Origin: Pholis gunnellus
Taxonomy: Eukaryota > Chordata > Actinopteri > Perciformes > Pholidae
Reading direction: 5' to 3'
NCBI GenBank assembly: GCA_910591455.2
Contig: OU342823.1
Location: 18,127,219-18,191,218, forward strand
DNA length: 64,000 bases
The notes beneath the pieces are model-generated. The model did no database searches. It saw only the letters and a list, made by a program, of their open reading frames with translations, and had not been told where the DNA came from. Both the position numbers and the translations under genes were made by a program. Positions 25,458-39,552 of the stretch are shown here, in pieces (position 1 is the stretch's first letter; every line of letters begins with the position of its first letter).

Positions 25458-25640
25458 GCACAGTGGTGCTTTTAGCTAAATGCATGATAACATGCTCACA
25501 ATAGCCTGCAATATCAACATACTTACATTTAGCAGGTGCTGTACACTGCTTACTATGTTCATCATCTTAGTTAAGCGTGTTAGCAAGCTAGCATTTGGTA
25601 ATAAGCACTAAACACAAAGTATAGTTGAGGCTGACATGCC
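25458..25640 (+). mobile_element. Interspersed repeat, copy 1 (fragment)
   Basis: Strings 'ggcacagtggtgcttttagc', 'ctaaatgcatgataacatgc', 'catcatcttagttaagcgtg' and 'taagcactaaacacaaagta' followed by 'ttgaggctgacatg' match, in order, a very common teleost repeat and the copy at 34811-35270. Only the 5' part is present here. Confidence 0.65.
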
Positions 25641-28600
25641 ATTTTACTTCATATTATTTAGTTGTTTATTTATTCATCTTTTACCTCCGACATTAATTAT
25701 CTTTAATTACGCTGATCTGATCTACACGAGCACGGCAACTGAGGATAACTCATTCGACAATTAAACAGCACATATTACGTTTAAAACCTGTGACAGCTGT
25801 TAAATCATCGGCATAACTGGACCTCATTTTACCTGCTGTAAATGTCAGAGAGTGTGTGTGTGTTTCTCTGCAGCGTAGAGATTCTACACCTTCTTAAATG
25901 ATGACACAGGTCAGCCCCAGTGTCTATATTCGTCCTACGCAGAACCGCAGCCCCACAGCAGCTATTTAAAGCAACCTGGATCTCTCCCGTCTACACATTA
26001 CACAACGCACATGAAGGGATGTACTTAACTCCCATCTTGTGTCACTTACATGTATAGCGGTTAGATAGTAGATGTGTTGCTGCTTTAAAAAGCATGATGT
26101 TATATTGAGGGTTTCATATGAAGGTCTTTTCGTGAGTCGCTGATCCTTAATGGTCATTTAAATCTTCATTGAATAGAATGATAATTTGAATCATTCATCA
26201 TCACCTACAAGTTATTATCCCCGCCGTGTGTGTGTGTGTGTGTGCATAGGTGTGCACCTCTGTGTCTGTCTATGGCTAATCCATATTCTGCTGCAGCAAA
26301 CTGCATCATATTTTGGATTGGCCAGTTATGGCTGCGTGCTTTAAGGAAATCTAGTGGGTGCGATGACTCACTCTTAATACCTTTTATTGTCTGTTTTACA
26401 CCGTCAGTGACTGCCTCCTGACTCCTCCTTCACTACTCTTAACTGGCCCCTAGCCGGTAGGGGCCGCTAGTGATAATACAGCCGAGTGCATCGCCAACCC
26501 CCAGCCGCTACTTTGCGGCCAGAGTCACAGCGGGGTGAAAACAATCTTCTCACTTTTATTATTTCGGACGGTGTGTTTGGCTATCCACCAACAACTAACA
26601 GTACTGCCGGTGCACACACACTTCTGAGGAATTCTCGGTCACTACTCTGCGGCCAGAGACACCGTGTGGGGAATATAGTTTGCACCCTGGTATTGTTTTG
26701 GACAGTGTGTTTGCCTCAAAGCTAACAGAACTACCAGTACACACACTGCTAAGTACACTGCCGCTGCTCTGGGGGAAGGCTTGTTGATATTAATTTAGTT
26801 TTTTGCAAGATTGCATGAATTGTCTTTTAAGCAGACTTCGAGCTGATTGCCTGCATACGTCGCCGCTTGTTTTTGAGTTTGAATGAATTGTGTTTTACGA
26901 GGCCTTACAGCCCATTAGTGTCTAGACGGGGGGGGGGGGGTTTGGCCAATTGTAGGTTGTATTCATTCAATCACACAAACAGCATTGGTCGCAGACACTT
27001 GGCGGATATTTGCACTCTACTGAATGCACCTTTCCAGTTGCGACAGACTTTTTCCAATTTTCTTTCACATTTCTGCACCAGAGGTCCTTAGGATGTGAAA
27101 AATGCTGCGTAAAGTTTATCACCTATAGCCTCGATATACATCAGCATCAGGCATCTTTTTGGCAGACACGTCTGTAAATATAATATTTCAATGAAATCCA
27201 GACAGATTTTAATTTAAGCTTCAGGCAGGAAGAGGAAGACTTGATATCAACTGAAATCAGCATTCCCTTCAGGAAATGGTACTTTAAAAAATGTGAGTTT
27301 CAACCATTTGATGGCAAAGAGAAAATGAAAAGCAAGAAATGTGATGAAGTGAATTAGGCAAAAAGCAGCAGCCAGTGGAGATATTTTCCTTTTAACAGAC
27401 ACTTAAATCTGCTCACGTCTTCTCAGATGATTTGATTCCCCACCTGGCAACTTTTATGACCTTTCCTTCTAACCAGGCAATATCCTGGTAATGTTCTGTC
27501 TTTGGTTTTCTAGCAGCGACATAAACTCACCCTATCTGTCCCTTTTTCACAGGATTTGTTATATAAGGTACTTTTCACACATGTTAAACAGAAGGAACAA
27601 TACAACTATACAAGTTTAGTTTGATCATTTGAGGGTTAATGCTTCAAAATATTTATCATGAACCCTTTATAGCCCCAGATACGTCATTTTACCCAGTAGT
27701 TTATAGAGCCTAGTAATCGACAGTTCTGGTAGTTTAAAGGTCCAGTCTAACCAGAAAGTGCCACAGCAAAATTCCTCCAGACATCTTTCTGAAATTGCTG
27801 TAGAAGCTTGGTGACGTAGTGACTACTAAGCAGGGCTAGTTGGTAGGTTAACTACTGGGGAGCTAACCGCTAACAGACCTGCTAGCGCAGTGCAGTGGGC
27901 CTATACTGTGTATGCTAAAGTGGAGCCGGTGTACATGGAGGATTTTGCATATGTTCTCAGCAATTAACAGGTAAACTAGCAGCAAATGCCAAAACACCTT
28001 TGGGATGATAAATAAAAGGAGTGGACAATCTTCTGCTTATGGACGAAGGCTTTTACAATAACTGGGAAAAAACATGTGTACAGAAAAAGGTGTGTCCCTC
28101 AGAAACCCCTCAGATCAGGACCGGGAAGCAACTCACAACTGCCCCGATGTGCATTCAAAAGCGTTTGTTGACGCTAGTTTAAAGGCATATTAAAGTTAAT
28201 GCAAATGCCTGCTTGTTTAGTTTTATATGACTATCTCGTTAATTCTCCAACAGGGATTTGTGGATCTTCACCTTCACATATCAATTCTTTCCCACAGTTG
28301 TGTGAAGTTTATAACGGCCCTTGAGATAAGAAGGGAACATAAAAGTGAATAGAATGAAGATCTAAGTTGGCTATTTGCATTTGTTGGGCTTTATTATTCA
28401 AGTTTGGATCCTCGTGTGATGGCTCATGCTGTTGCTCGTAACAGTCTATCCAGCTATACTGAAAGATATCAGATCTAACCATTTGAAATGGGACGTCTTA
28501 GGTTTAGAGAAATAAAAGCACCAAATCAACCTCAGCCCTGCTGGTTAATACCCAGGAAGATATTTTTCCATACAGAAGAGAAAAGATAAAAAAGAATACA

Positions 28601-29061
28601 AACTTTCAGCTGTGCAGAAGGCACACAGTAACGCTGACACATTTCGTGGATGTCCCTTTGCCCGCACTGGGGAATACAGGCTGATATCAAACCTCGCCTT
28701 GGGCTAGAACCTTTGTTCTCTGATATCAAACCCATACAATAGTGCTGTATGGGATCAAAATCCCAGAGTAACGTTGATATTCAGCCAAAATAGCAGCAGT
28801 GGCCTTTGAAATAATGTTTCCCCATGCAAGACCATCCCTTTTCATCCCAAATGCACTATATTAGGACACACTATATCACAGAGGGGAACAGTGGGGAAAT
28901 TCAATCGATGCCCACTTTGAAATCCAACCCAGTAAAATTTCTACTTTGCCTCAATTCACCAGGCATGATGGTGATCTGGCACGTGTGTGTGTGCACGTAT
29001 GTGTGGAGTGTGCATGTAGAGCATGCTGTGTGTTGCAGTAAATCGTAGCAGATTCCTCCCA
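25641..29061. other. Intergenic with an imperfect tandem duplication
   Basis: No gene is supported. GT run at 26226-26244. An imperfect tandem duplication at 26505-26790 and a G13 run at 26928-26940 are the main structures. The stretch 27700-28060 has several 'gctaac/ctagc' strings suggestive of a worn dispersed repeat. Confidence 0.45.
26505..26790 (+). repeat. Imperfect tandem duplication, about 120-134 bp unit
   Basis: 'ctactttgcggccagag' at 26508 recurs as 'ctactctgcggccagag' at 26642. 'cggacggtgtgtttggct' recurs as 'tggacagtgtgtttgcct', and 'taacagtactgccggtgcac' as 'taacagaactaccagtacac'. A third, shorter start appears at about 26762. Just upstream is a hairpin, ggcccctagccggtaggggcc (about 26444-26465). 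Confidence 0.65.
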
Positions 29062-29075
29062 GGGGGGGGGGGGGG
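29062..29075 (+). repeat. G14 homopolymer
   Basis: Uninterrupted 14 G, followed within 40 bp by further G8 and G7 runs. Confidence 0.9.
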
Positions 29076-32000
29076 ACGTGAGGATGAACCGAAGGGAGAG
29101 TGAAGCAGGATTGGGGGGGGCGATGGGGGGGTTTGGTGGTAGCTGAGAAGCTGACAGAAACATTATTCAAATGAAGCTCCTCTGCTTTCTTTTTTTCTCC
29201 TTTTTTTTCCCCCCTTTCCCTAGCCGCACACTAAAACCTGACATTTAGTGGCAGCGAGAGAGAGCGAGAGCTGAGACAGTTCATGAGGATTTTCCACCTT
29301 CCTCGCCTTTGGCTCTTTAGCATCGGAAGGTCCCCGAATCCTCCGGCGGAATTACACGCACCTCGGCTCCTCCTCGACTCGGGAGCCCCCCCGGTGTTTA
29401 TGAATCAAATATTTGATTTGGAAGGACTCCCGTCCTCGCTGTTGCCAAACCACCGTCCAACAATAGAAAGGTCGCGGTGAAGCCGGCTTATCAGTGCGAC
29501 GACGAGGCCCGTCCACTTGCAGGCCTGCTGGGCCCGGGCGCTGCTGCTGGTGGTGGTGGTACAGGAGAGAAAGAGGAGGGAGAGGGGGTGACGGGATGAA
29601 GGGGGGAAAAAATGGATGTGAAGAAGAGAGGAGCGAGAGTAAGACAGGGGAGGGGGGGGGGGGGGCATTCAGCAAAGCTGTCGCCTGGACATATTGTGCT
29701 TTGATGGGTTGGCTTTCATTTTTACTGCCGTTTTTCTTTGCTGTGGAGGAGCAGTATTAAAGTCTTCAATCTTTAGCTGATATTACAAGACTCACGGCAG
29801 ATTGTGATAAACAGCACCACGTCTTCCTGGGCCCTTTCTCTCCGAACATCTGTTGGAACATCGCACGGTGACAAAAGCAATGTAATTATAATGTACCACC
29901 TAAACCTACAAAACCACACACAGCACCTCACGGGCTCTTTGAAAATGGGTGTCACTTTGGCAGACGTACAGTCAGGCAGGCAGAGGAGGTGTGTCTGTGT
30001 GTGTTTGTGTTTGTGTGTGGGAGGATGCACATAGCGGTGTGTGTGTGTGTGTGTTTTTAGGAGCATAGAAAATCCTAAGTAACTGCAGTTAAGGTTTTTA
30101 CATGTTGCACCATGAAATTACAGCTCTGTCTCCCACATTCAAGTGGGCTGAATCATGTTCTCACACATGCAGACATTGACGTTACACAATGGGACATGCC
30201 GGTATTTCGACACCTGTGCTCCATGTTGCTTTGCATTCCATGGCATCAGGTACGGAACTTCATAAAAGTGGCACTTACATGATAACCATCGCATTCCACG
30301 GTCACCTGCGGTAACAGGCAGCCTAAGCCGTCCCGTTGGAAACGGAGGGTGCTCACCTCCACATTTTGACCTAATTTTAAGGATCCACAAGGTGAAATAT
30401 TTATCTAAATTTATCTTAATCGCAAAGTGGGGTCTGCAATGGGGAACAGCATCCCCTTTCCCTTAAGTGAAAGTGAGTGAAACACAAACTGAGACCAGCT
30501 TAAGATCTGTTAAATGAAAAGTGCCCACAGTTAAACGTGAACGTTTTAACACGAAAAAGTGTGCGAATGAGTACGTCACTCGGCTGTTTGAGCTCTGCTG
30601 TGCGGAACGATGTACGTACAGAGTTTGACACTCGGGCTGTTTGCACATTAGTCCGCTGAGAAAACGACTCTCACCTTAAATCTGGGGGGTTAACACGCGA
30701 GCAGGATTTTGCAATTTGTGTTTCAGTGTGCAGCTTACACAAGTGTGATGAAGCCTGCAGGGCAAATAATAATAATAATAATAATAGACTTGACAATGAA
30801 GTAGCATTTGCAAATTCACAAGCCCCTTTTCACACAAGCAATGCAACCCTATGATTAGCGGGGATGTTACTCGGAGGACCGGTACGTGAGAACATAAATG
30901 TCTGAATCATTGTGACCAGACATTAAACTTTACCCTGCCAGCTGCCGAGTACAAAGTCGGCGTAATGTCCGGTTGAGCCCACGTGTATCGAGTTGCTCGT
31001 TGGCCACAGAATTCCCAGCGTACGAGTCGGTGCTTTGATGACGTTTCCATCATGCGAGCTGGCGAGAAACCAGTGGAAAACAAACAATCAAGGATCAAGG
31101 AGAAGAAGGGTCATCAACACAAAGACGGGGGGGGGGGACAGTTGTGAGTTTAGAGTCTGATGTGAAGCCCCGCAGACAGAAGCTTTGTGTTTTTTACTGT
31201 CTTGTCTTATTTATGTTTATAAGCGAGCTCAGTACAGATTCACACATTGACCCCATCAAGAAATCAGGGTTACATTAGCATGCTATGCCTATTTTCTGGG
31301 TAAAAAATCGTTTGGTGTGGCCTCTCGGGGCTTTAATCACATCCACAGAAACAGTGAATTCCTGAGCGACATTAAAGAAGTGAAATCGTACAGCGGAGAT
31401 TTTTTTTCCCCCGGACAACCGCACCACTTCCTGCCGAACAATCGTGAAGCAATATTCAATTTCCATAAAACCGCACACCTTACGTACAGTAACGTCCTGC
31501 CTGTCTCAACTCTGACGACACTGTACGTTGTAGCACTTGGTGTACTTGTACACATTGCGCTACAGACACCCGGGGCGAAACACAATAGCTCTTGGCTAAT
31601 GTTGCACAAGCCAGTGCCCTAATAGCCTGAGTCAGCCCATGTGGTGCAATAGCAGAGAGCGTAGTATGCATCACTTCTTCCAACAGCCAGAAGGTGTGGG
31701 CCAACATTTACAGTCGCAGCTAGATAAGTCAGAGTCCCCTCCTTCAGGCCACACAACTCTTTCAGAGAGCTGCATGGGCTCAGAGGTCAACATGTAAATG
31801 CACGATGTAATCTGCAGACAAACAGCCCAACCCTCAGCACAGTCGTCGGGGTAAATATTGCAGAGCGTCTGATAGTTGGTGTGTTTTGAATTTATTTCAG
31901 TCGATGAGTACCACGCCAGCAGCTATTGCAGCATGGCCATGTCTGGGCCGGCTGTTTGCGGTGTGGGAACACCGTCGCAAATTAATTCAGCCACACATTC

Positions 32001-33244
32001 GGCTACTTGGAAACACCGCGCGGAGGAGGGTTACAGTCAAGGTTGTCGGCCCTGGTGGCTGGAGGCCAAGACTGGGAGACGGATTCGAGAAATGTGGGGA
32101 GAAAAAAAAAAAAAACAAGACAGCGCGGACGAAAAGAGAGACGTATGAGACCCCCGCAGTGAATGAGACTGCCTACTTATCAGCCGTGAGCGTGATGTGC
32201 AAACAGAGGCCTTTCAGGGCTGCCAGGCACACAATAGCTTTGTTTGCTATGCAATAGAAACCAGTTGTTCGCTGCTGAGTCAATATTTACTGCCTAATGG
32301 AATGTGTGCTCTGCTACTACCCCTGCTCAACAACACCAGATTGGAAGAGGGACTCATTACCTCCCCTTCTCTGTCTTTCTCCCCTCTGCAACCCTCTGTC
32401 CCTCTTCGTCCTTCCCTCCCTGTTCTTTATCTGTCCCTTCCTATCGTCTCGTCCTTTTTACTTCCTTTACTCCCCCCTGCGTTCTCAGAGTTTTGTTACT
32501 CCCCAATTACCCCCCCCCCCCCCATCCTTCCCTTCCCTATTCTGTCGATCCCATATCATATCTCTTGCATCTGCACCTCCCCTCTGAGTAAACAGAGCAG
32601 GGGAAGCACCATATAAGGTTTTAGGACTGATTGAGAAATCTGTGCTGAAACAAAAAACAAGACATCCAGAATGTTGTCATTGTGTAGTAAAAGAAATAAG
32701 AGGAAAACAATAAAAAAAAATAGCAGGAGTGGACAATCTTCTGTTCATGGAGGCCAATATCCCACCAAGGCCGCGGCTCTAACAGAGAGATAGCTTAGCG
32801 ATGAGATCACTGTGCTGACAGAATGATCCCTTTGTGCGGGGGCCCGATGGTAGGCAGTAAATGCATCACATGTGGTATTTACACCGCGGCTGCTGATAAA
32901 CCGCAGCTGATAACAATTTTCTTAAAGGTGCACGCAGGCAAACCCCAGCGAGCTTCTTTCTCCCAGTCAACAGTCTTTCTGCTCCCGCTTTGCATCCATT
33001 CTGCACCTGAATCTTGCCCAGAAACCCTCGCACACAAACGCACACCTTTTTGCCCAGGTGTGGAAGGATAACTGGAGGCACGATGACACACTTGTCCGAA
33101 ATCCATTTTAAAGTTGTTGCTTTTTTTGGGGGGGGGGGGGTTTCAATCGCAGCTCCCGACAATCCATCCCTTTCAGTCATGCTTCAGTATCGTTTCCTTA
33201 CAGCCCCGAGGATTACTGAGGAGAGGACAGTTGTGGGGGTGATG
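29076..33244. other. Intergenic, partly CpG-rich
   Basis: No gene is supported. 29280-29560 is CpG-rich and contains a perfect 16-bp palindrome (29403-29418). G14 lies at 29652-29665, a GT run at 30037-30054, an AAT run at 30766-30785, G11 at 31127-31137, C14 at 32510-32523 and G13 at 33128-33140. A CT-rich stretch occupies 32350-32590. Short open frames here show no domain. Confidence 0.45.

Positions 33245-33271
<27 letters not shown>
33245..33271 (+). repeat. (GT)n microsatellite
   Basis: About 13 GT units, 85 bp before a longer GT tract in the same orientation. Confidence 0.9.
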
Positions 33272-33275
<4 letters not shown>

Positions 33276-33354
33276 GGAGGCGAGGGTAGGGGGGGTTTCC
33301 ATAGTGACACCAAGGCAATGAAAAGATTGGACCAGTGGAGTGTGCAGTGGGTGC

Positions 33355-33356
<2 letters not shown>

Positions 33357-33397
<41 letters not shown>
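33357..33397 (+). repeat. (GT)n microsatellite
   Basis: About 20 uninterrupted GT units, ending at 'gcatggagttgg'. Confidence 0.95.
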
Positions 33398-33398
<1 letters not shown>

Positions 33399-33759
33399 AT
33401 GGAGTTGGAGTCTAGCTCCATAGCTCTAGGTTGAGACACAGAGGAACCATTCATGATCTACTGTCTGGCCCCCAATGGCCTTCACTCTTAAATCAGAGCC
33501 AGCATGCAGAGCTCAGATCCCAACCGGGATTTCTCCGTTTGCACCCAAATCCAAAGCACCGCGTTGCAGTGAGAAGAAAATATTCTCATAGCGGTTTAAT
33601 GTATTCTGTCATCTGTTCCCTCCCACTCATTACAGTGCTTTCATTTCCGTCCAACAACTTCCCCAAAGTGCCGAGGTCGTATTTAATATCCCTGTCATAA
33701 AGGAGAGAAATCGATGCCTCTGAGTTTTGTTTGTTAATGGTTTCACGCCGGCCGAGGGA
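33398..33759. other. Intergenic, nothing recognised
   Basis: Unique sequence with overlapping short frames on both strands and no recognisable domain or repeat. Confidence 0.45.
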
Positions 33760-34560
33760 TAAACAATTTGGATGAGACATATTCATTGTCTCTAATTATC
33801 CTTTCTGAGCGCAGATTAAATGTTTCAATAAGTTTGGCTCCTAACGAGACAAATCCTCTCCATATCCGGGCATTACATCTGTCCGCATTCCGAAACAGCA
33901 TCGCTTAACTGCAGCTGTTATCAACTCACATTGCACCCTGAGCGGGATACATCAATATTATTTAACCAGGGCAGTTAGTGCCTCATCTAATCGCCCTTTA
34001 CAGCTACTAGTGAACCTGACCTAACGCTGGATCCATTGACGGGGGCACTGATTGTGGTTCGGTGTGGTCAAAGTACATTTAACGGTAATTTGTTAATGAA
34101 ATGACTCAAAAACGTGTGCAGTTTTTGTAAAGATCCCCTCTGTCTGCCCTGAGCATACATTACAAGAGGAATCGTTTTCAAAGGGGTCTTGATTGTGTGG
34201 AGACTATGTTAATGAGATCGGTCGGTCTTTCACAGAATTGACAGTTAATGAAGACTATAATGCGGGCGCAGACGTCTTGAAAGAACCACCTCAAATTAGA
34301 GTTGAAATTCTAAATCTGGTGTAATACCTTGAAGAGTAATTTAAAGATAAGACAATTTCTCATTTGGCAAATTAAATAATTAATTATCTCCATGGTAGAA
34401 ATATCTTAACAACGCTACTTAGTATGCATATAAAATTCGATTTGTCAAATCAAATTAGCATTATTAACTTATAGTGTGTTAGATTACATCTATTCTCTTT
34501 CAAAAAGGTCCCTCGGAGTTGATTTGATAATTAAGTAATGAAATGAAAATGTATGATCTA
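33760..34560. promoter_or_regulatory. Candidate long conserved non-coding element
   Basis: About 800 bp of repeat-free AT-rich sequence with no open frame of note, dense in homeodomain-type cores: 'tctctaattatcc' (about 33790), 'gttaatgaaatgac', 'atgttaatgagatc', 'ttaaataattaattatctcc' (about 34372-34391) and 'gataattaagtaatga'. It lacks the homopolymers and microsatellites seen on both sides. This is the composition expected of vertebrate developmental enhancers in gene deserts. Conservation was not tested. Confidence 0.35.
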
Positions 34561-34810
34561 ATCAATGGCGGTCCGTATTAGCGCAGCGGTAGTCCTTCCG
34601 AGGTTTCAGGCAGCGACGAGGAGGGGGCTCGAGCCCCTGGAAATGACATAAGCCCCGAAGAATTGAGTTACAATGGCGATTTATTCGCATGGGGTCCTAT
34701 TGTAATGAGCTCAAAGCAGCTCGAACAAAGCCGGTTTGAACCTTCACAGCTTCTTTTGGTGGTCGGTTTTCATTATAGCGGTTGTCAATACATCGGAAAC
34801 TTACTTAGGC

Positions 34811-35270
34811 GGCTCAGGCTTTGAGCTAAATGCAAAACACCCGCATGCTCACAGCGGCGATGCTAACATGCTGATGCTAACCATCTTAGCGTTTAGCGTG
34901 CTATCATTTGCTAAGTAGCGCTAAACACAAAATGCGGCTGAGGCTGATGGGAATGTCATTAGTTTTGTAAATTGAAATTTAGACATGACGGTAGCGCCAG
35001 ATGAAACGTAAGGGGCTCACCAAAGTCAGAGGGATTTATCTTCTGGGAACCATGAATGTCTTTGCAAAATTGTAGGCCAATACATCTAGTAGATCTTGAG
35101 AGATTACACTGAATAAGTGAGAACTTCTGACAGCTGGTGGCACAGAACAAAAAGTCAAGACATCACCAAAGTCAACAGGATTCATCTTCTGGGCACCGGG
35201 GATTTGCGTTCCAAATTTCATTGCAATCCATCAAACTGTTGTCCAGATATTTCCGTCTGAACCACAGCTG
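34811..35270 (+). mobile_element. Interspersed repeat, copy 2 (longest)
   Basis: Contains 'ctttgagctaaatgcaaaac', 'gatgctaacatgctgatgct', 'gcgctaaacacaaaatgcgg' then 'ctgaggctgatgggaatgtc', and further on 'caccaaagtcaacaggattc', 'ccaaatttcattgcaatcca' and 'tgtccagatatttcc'. This ordered set is a repeat seen many times in teleost loci (from memory). Its 5' part matches 25458-25640, and its 3' part is the reverse complement of strings at 48245-48675. No coding capacity. Confidence 0.7.
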
Positions 35271-37501
<2,231 letters not shown>

Positions 37502-39532
37502 GTCCTCGGTTAGCTCGCTGTGTTTCATTCTCTGACATTCACCTGGTGGAGAAAAAGATATTAAAACTAAGAACAGGGGATCAGAGCTTGGATAACACAA
37601 TGTAGCAGGAAAGGGGGAGCGAGCAAGGGGAGAGGGAACTGAGACATGGAAAGGGGGAGGGGGGGGTGAGACAGGGGAACAGGAATAGACGTGGAATGAA
37701 CACCTCTCCAGAGTGCTTCATCCTGCATTGTCACGCTCTGTTATCCCGGCAGTCTACTTGATATTTAGTGACAAAGACTAGATTAGGGGCTGCCCTCCCT
37801 ATCGCTGCCATCCCCCCACTTCCTCAACCCCCGCGACGCACACGCAGTCACGGAGAAATGTTCCGTCTTCCGAGCTGCCGAAAGAAAGCGAGCCGCATCG
37901 GGCTGGAATCGGCAGCGCTCGAGGGTTCCAAAGGGCCGAGGGTCAAAGTCGAGGCCAGAGGAGGAGGAGGGGAACCGACCGGGCCTGCGGACGGACGGAC
38001 TCGTCACACTGGCCATTATTCCAGCTCATGTCACAGTGGAATGGGAGAACTCAGCAGGTTCCATTAAAACCCCACAGTCGGCCGCTCGGCCGCGCAGTCA
38101 GTCGTTCAGTCGACTGGTTGGTGTGGGGATTGTGGGGAAAGCTGAATAGGGGGGGTTATTGGAGGTGGCTGACAGAGAATGACCTCTATGTGTGTTTTGG
38201 CCCCGTGTTGTCGCACATTGCTCACAAAGGGGGCCAGCCTGGACTGAAGCTCGGTCTGTCGGTTTATTATGGGCCGGGCTGATGTAAACAGAGCCACCCA
38301 GGGTCCTCAGCGAACCAACGAGCCGGTCCAAAAAAAGTGCTTGAGCGGCAGTCAATCGGAAACGTTGGATCCAGCAAATGCCTCTGCTTCTAGATCCTGA
38401 TTTTAGCACACAGTTCATTGCATTCAGATGAAAATGTCTCACAAAAGATGATCAGCCTCCACAGACTTCACTCCGTGTCACTCTGCTGGCAGCACACTCC
38501 TGTGGAGAGTTCCCGTGTTAACCGAGGGGAGACAAGTATTGAGCTTTCAGCAGACAGACACAATAACAGAATTAGGATTCATGTAGCGTGGCTTTACAGG
38601 TACTCTTCCAAATGACTCCATGGAGCCCTTCAGGCTACTGTCAGCCGAAACCCTCGCTGGAGACATGCAGCTAATATGCCCTTGGTGTTTCGCAGCACTG
38701 GAGCAGATGGTTATGATATGGATTACACTGACAGTAAGTCAATAAGACCCAGATCCTGGGTTCGCACCGGATTAGTCAATTGTCTCTGGGACCCCTTTTA
38801 TGATTTTGTTTTTCTGATTGCTCACGCCTCTCTGCGCTTCAGCTCGGTTTGAAGCTGCGTTGCATTCTCCTCTTTGGTGTGAAGGTAGTGAGACAGAACT
38901 TTAGGAATAATAAAAACCAGGCTGTGAAATGATGCTCTGAGGCATTCGCCTCACGGTGGCTGCAGCTTGTCAAGTAAGCAGAGGATGCTCGTTCCGATGC
39001 TGAAACCTCGCGGCCGTGCGCGCGGCGCCCCGCACAAATCTCGTTTATTGCGCCGGCGCCATATGTTACACGTCCACATGCTTTTACTCTGATATATGAT
39101 ATACGCGGACCAGCTTTGGTTACAATTAACCAATGCTCCATCCAACCAGAGCGCAGCAATTAAACACTGTCCAATCAAATTTGTGTGACAACCCGACGCC
39201 TTTCATCCCAGCAGGGATCCAGACGGCTCCTCGCAGCCCACCTGCCCCGAGCGCTGTCTCAGAGATGGTCTTGAATAGCTAATTAGGCAGCACGCCGCTG
39301 CAGCTCGGGACACTCAACGCCAAACCAATACAGTAAAAATTCCACTTGATCTCGTCATCAAGCCTCGCTGGGTTTTTCTTCTTCATGTGTCAGCATTCTC
39401 GCTTTTGATCCCTCGTCAGCGCAGACAGAGGAGCATTTTTGGTTTGTTTTAACAGTTTCACTGTAGTTTGCAGGTACCTGCTGTGCACGTCGCACGCCGT
39501 GCTTTTCAACTGCAGTCCCGCTCAGGGAGAAA

Positions 39533-39552
39533 GGGGGGGGGGGGGGGGGGGG
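39533..39552 (+). repeat. G20 homopolymer
   Basis: Uninterrupted run of 20 G followed shortly by two T-runs (8 and 8). Confidence 0.95.

Noticed and set aside
38750..38785. B-box-like 'gggttcgcacc' as a tRNA or SINE
   Set aside because: No A-box at a suitable distance and no SINE body or tail around it.
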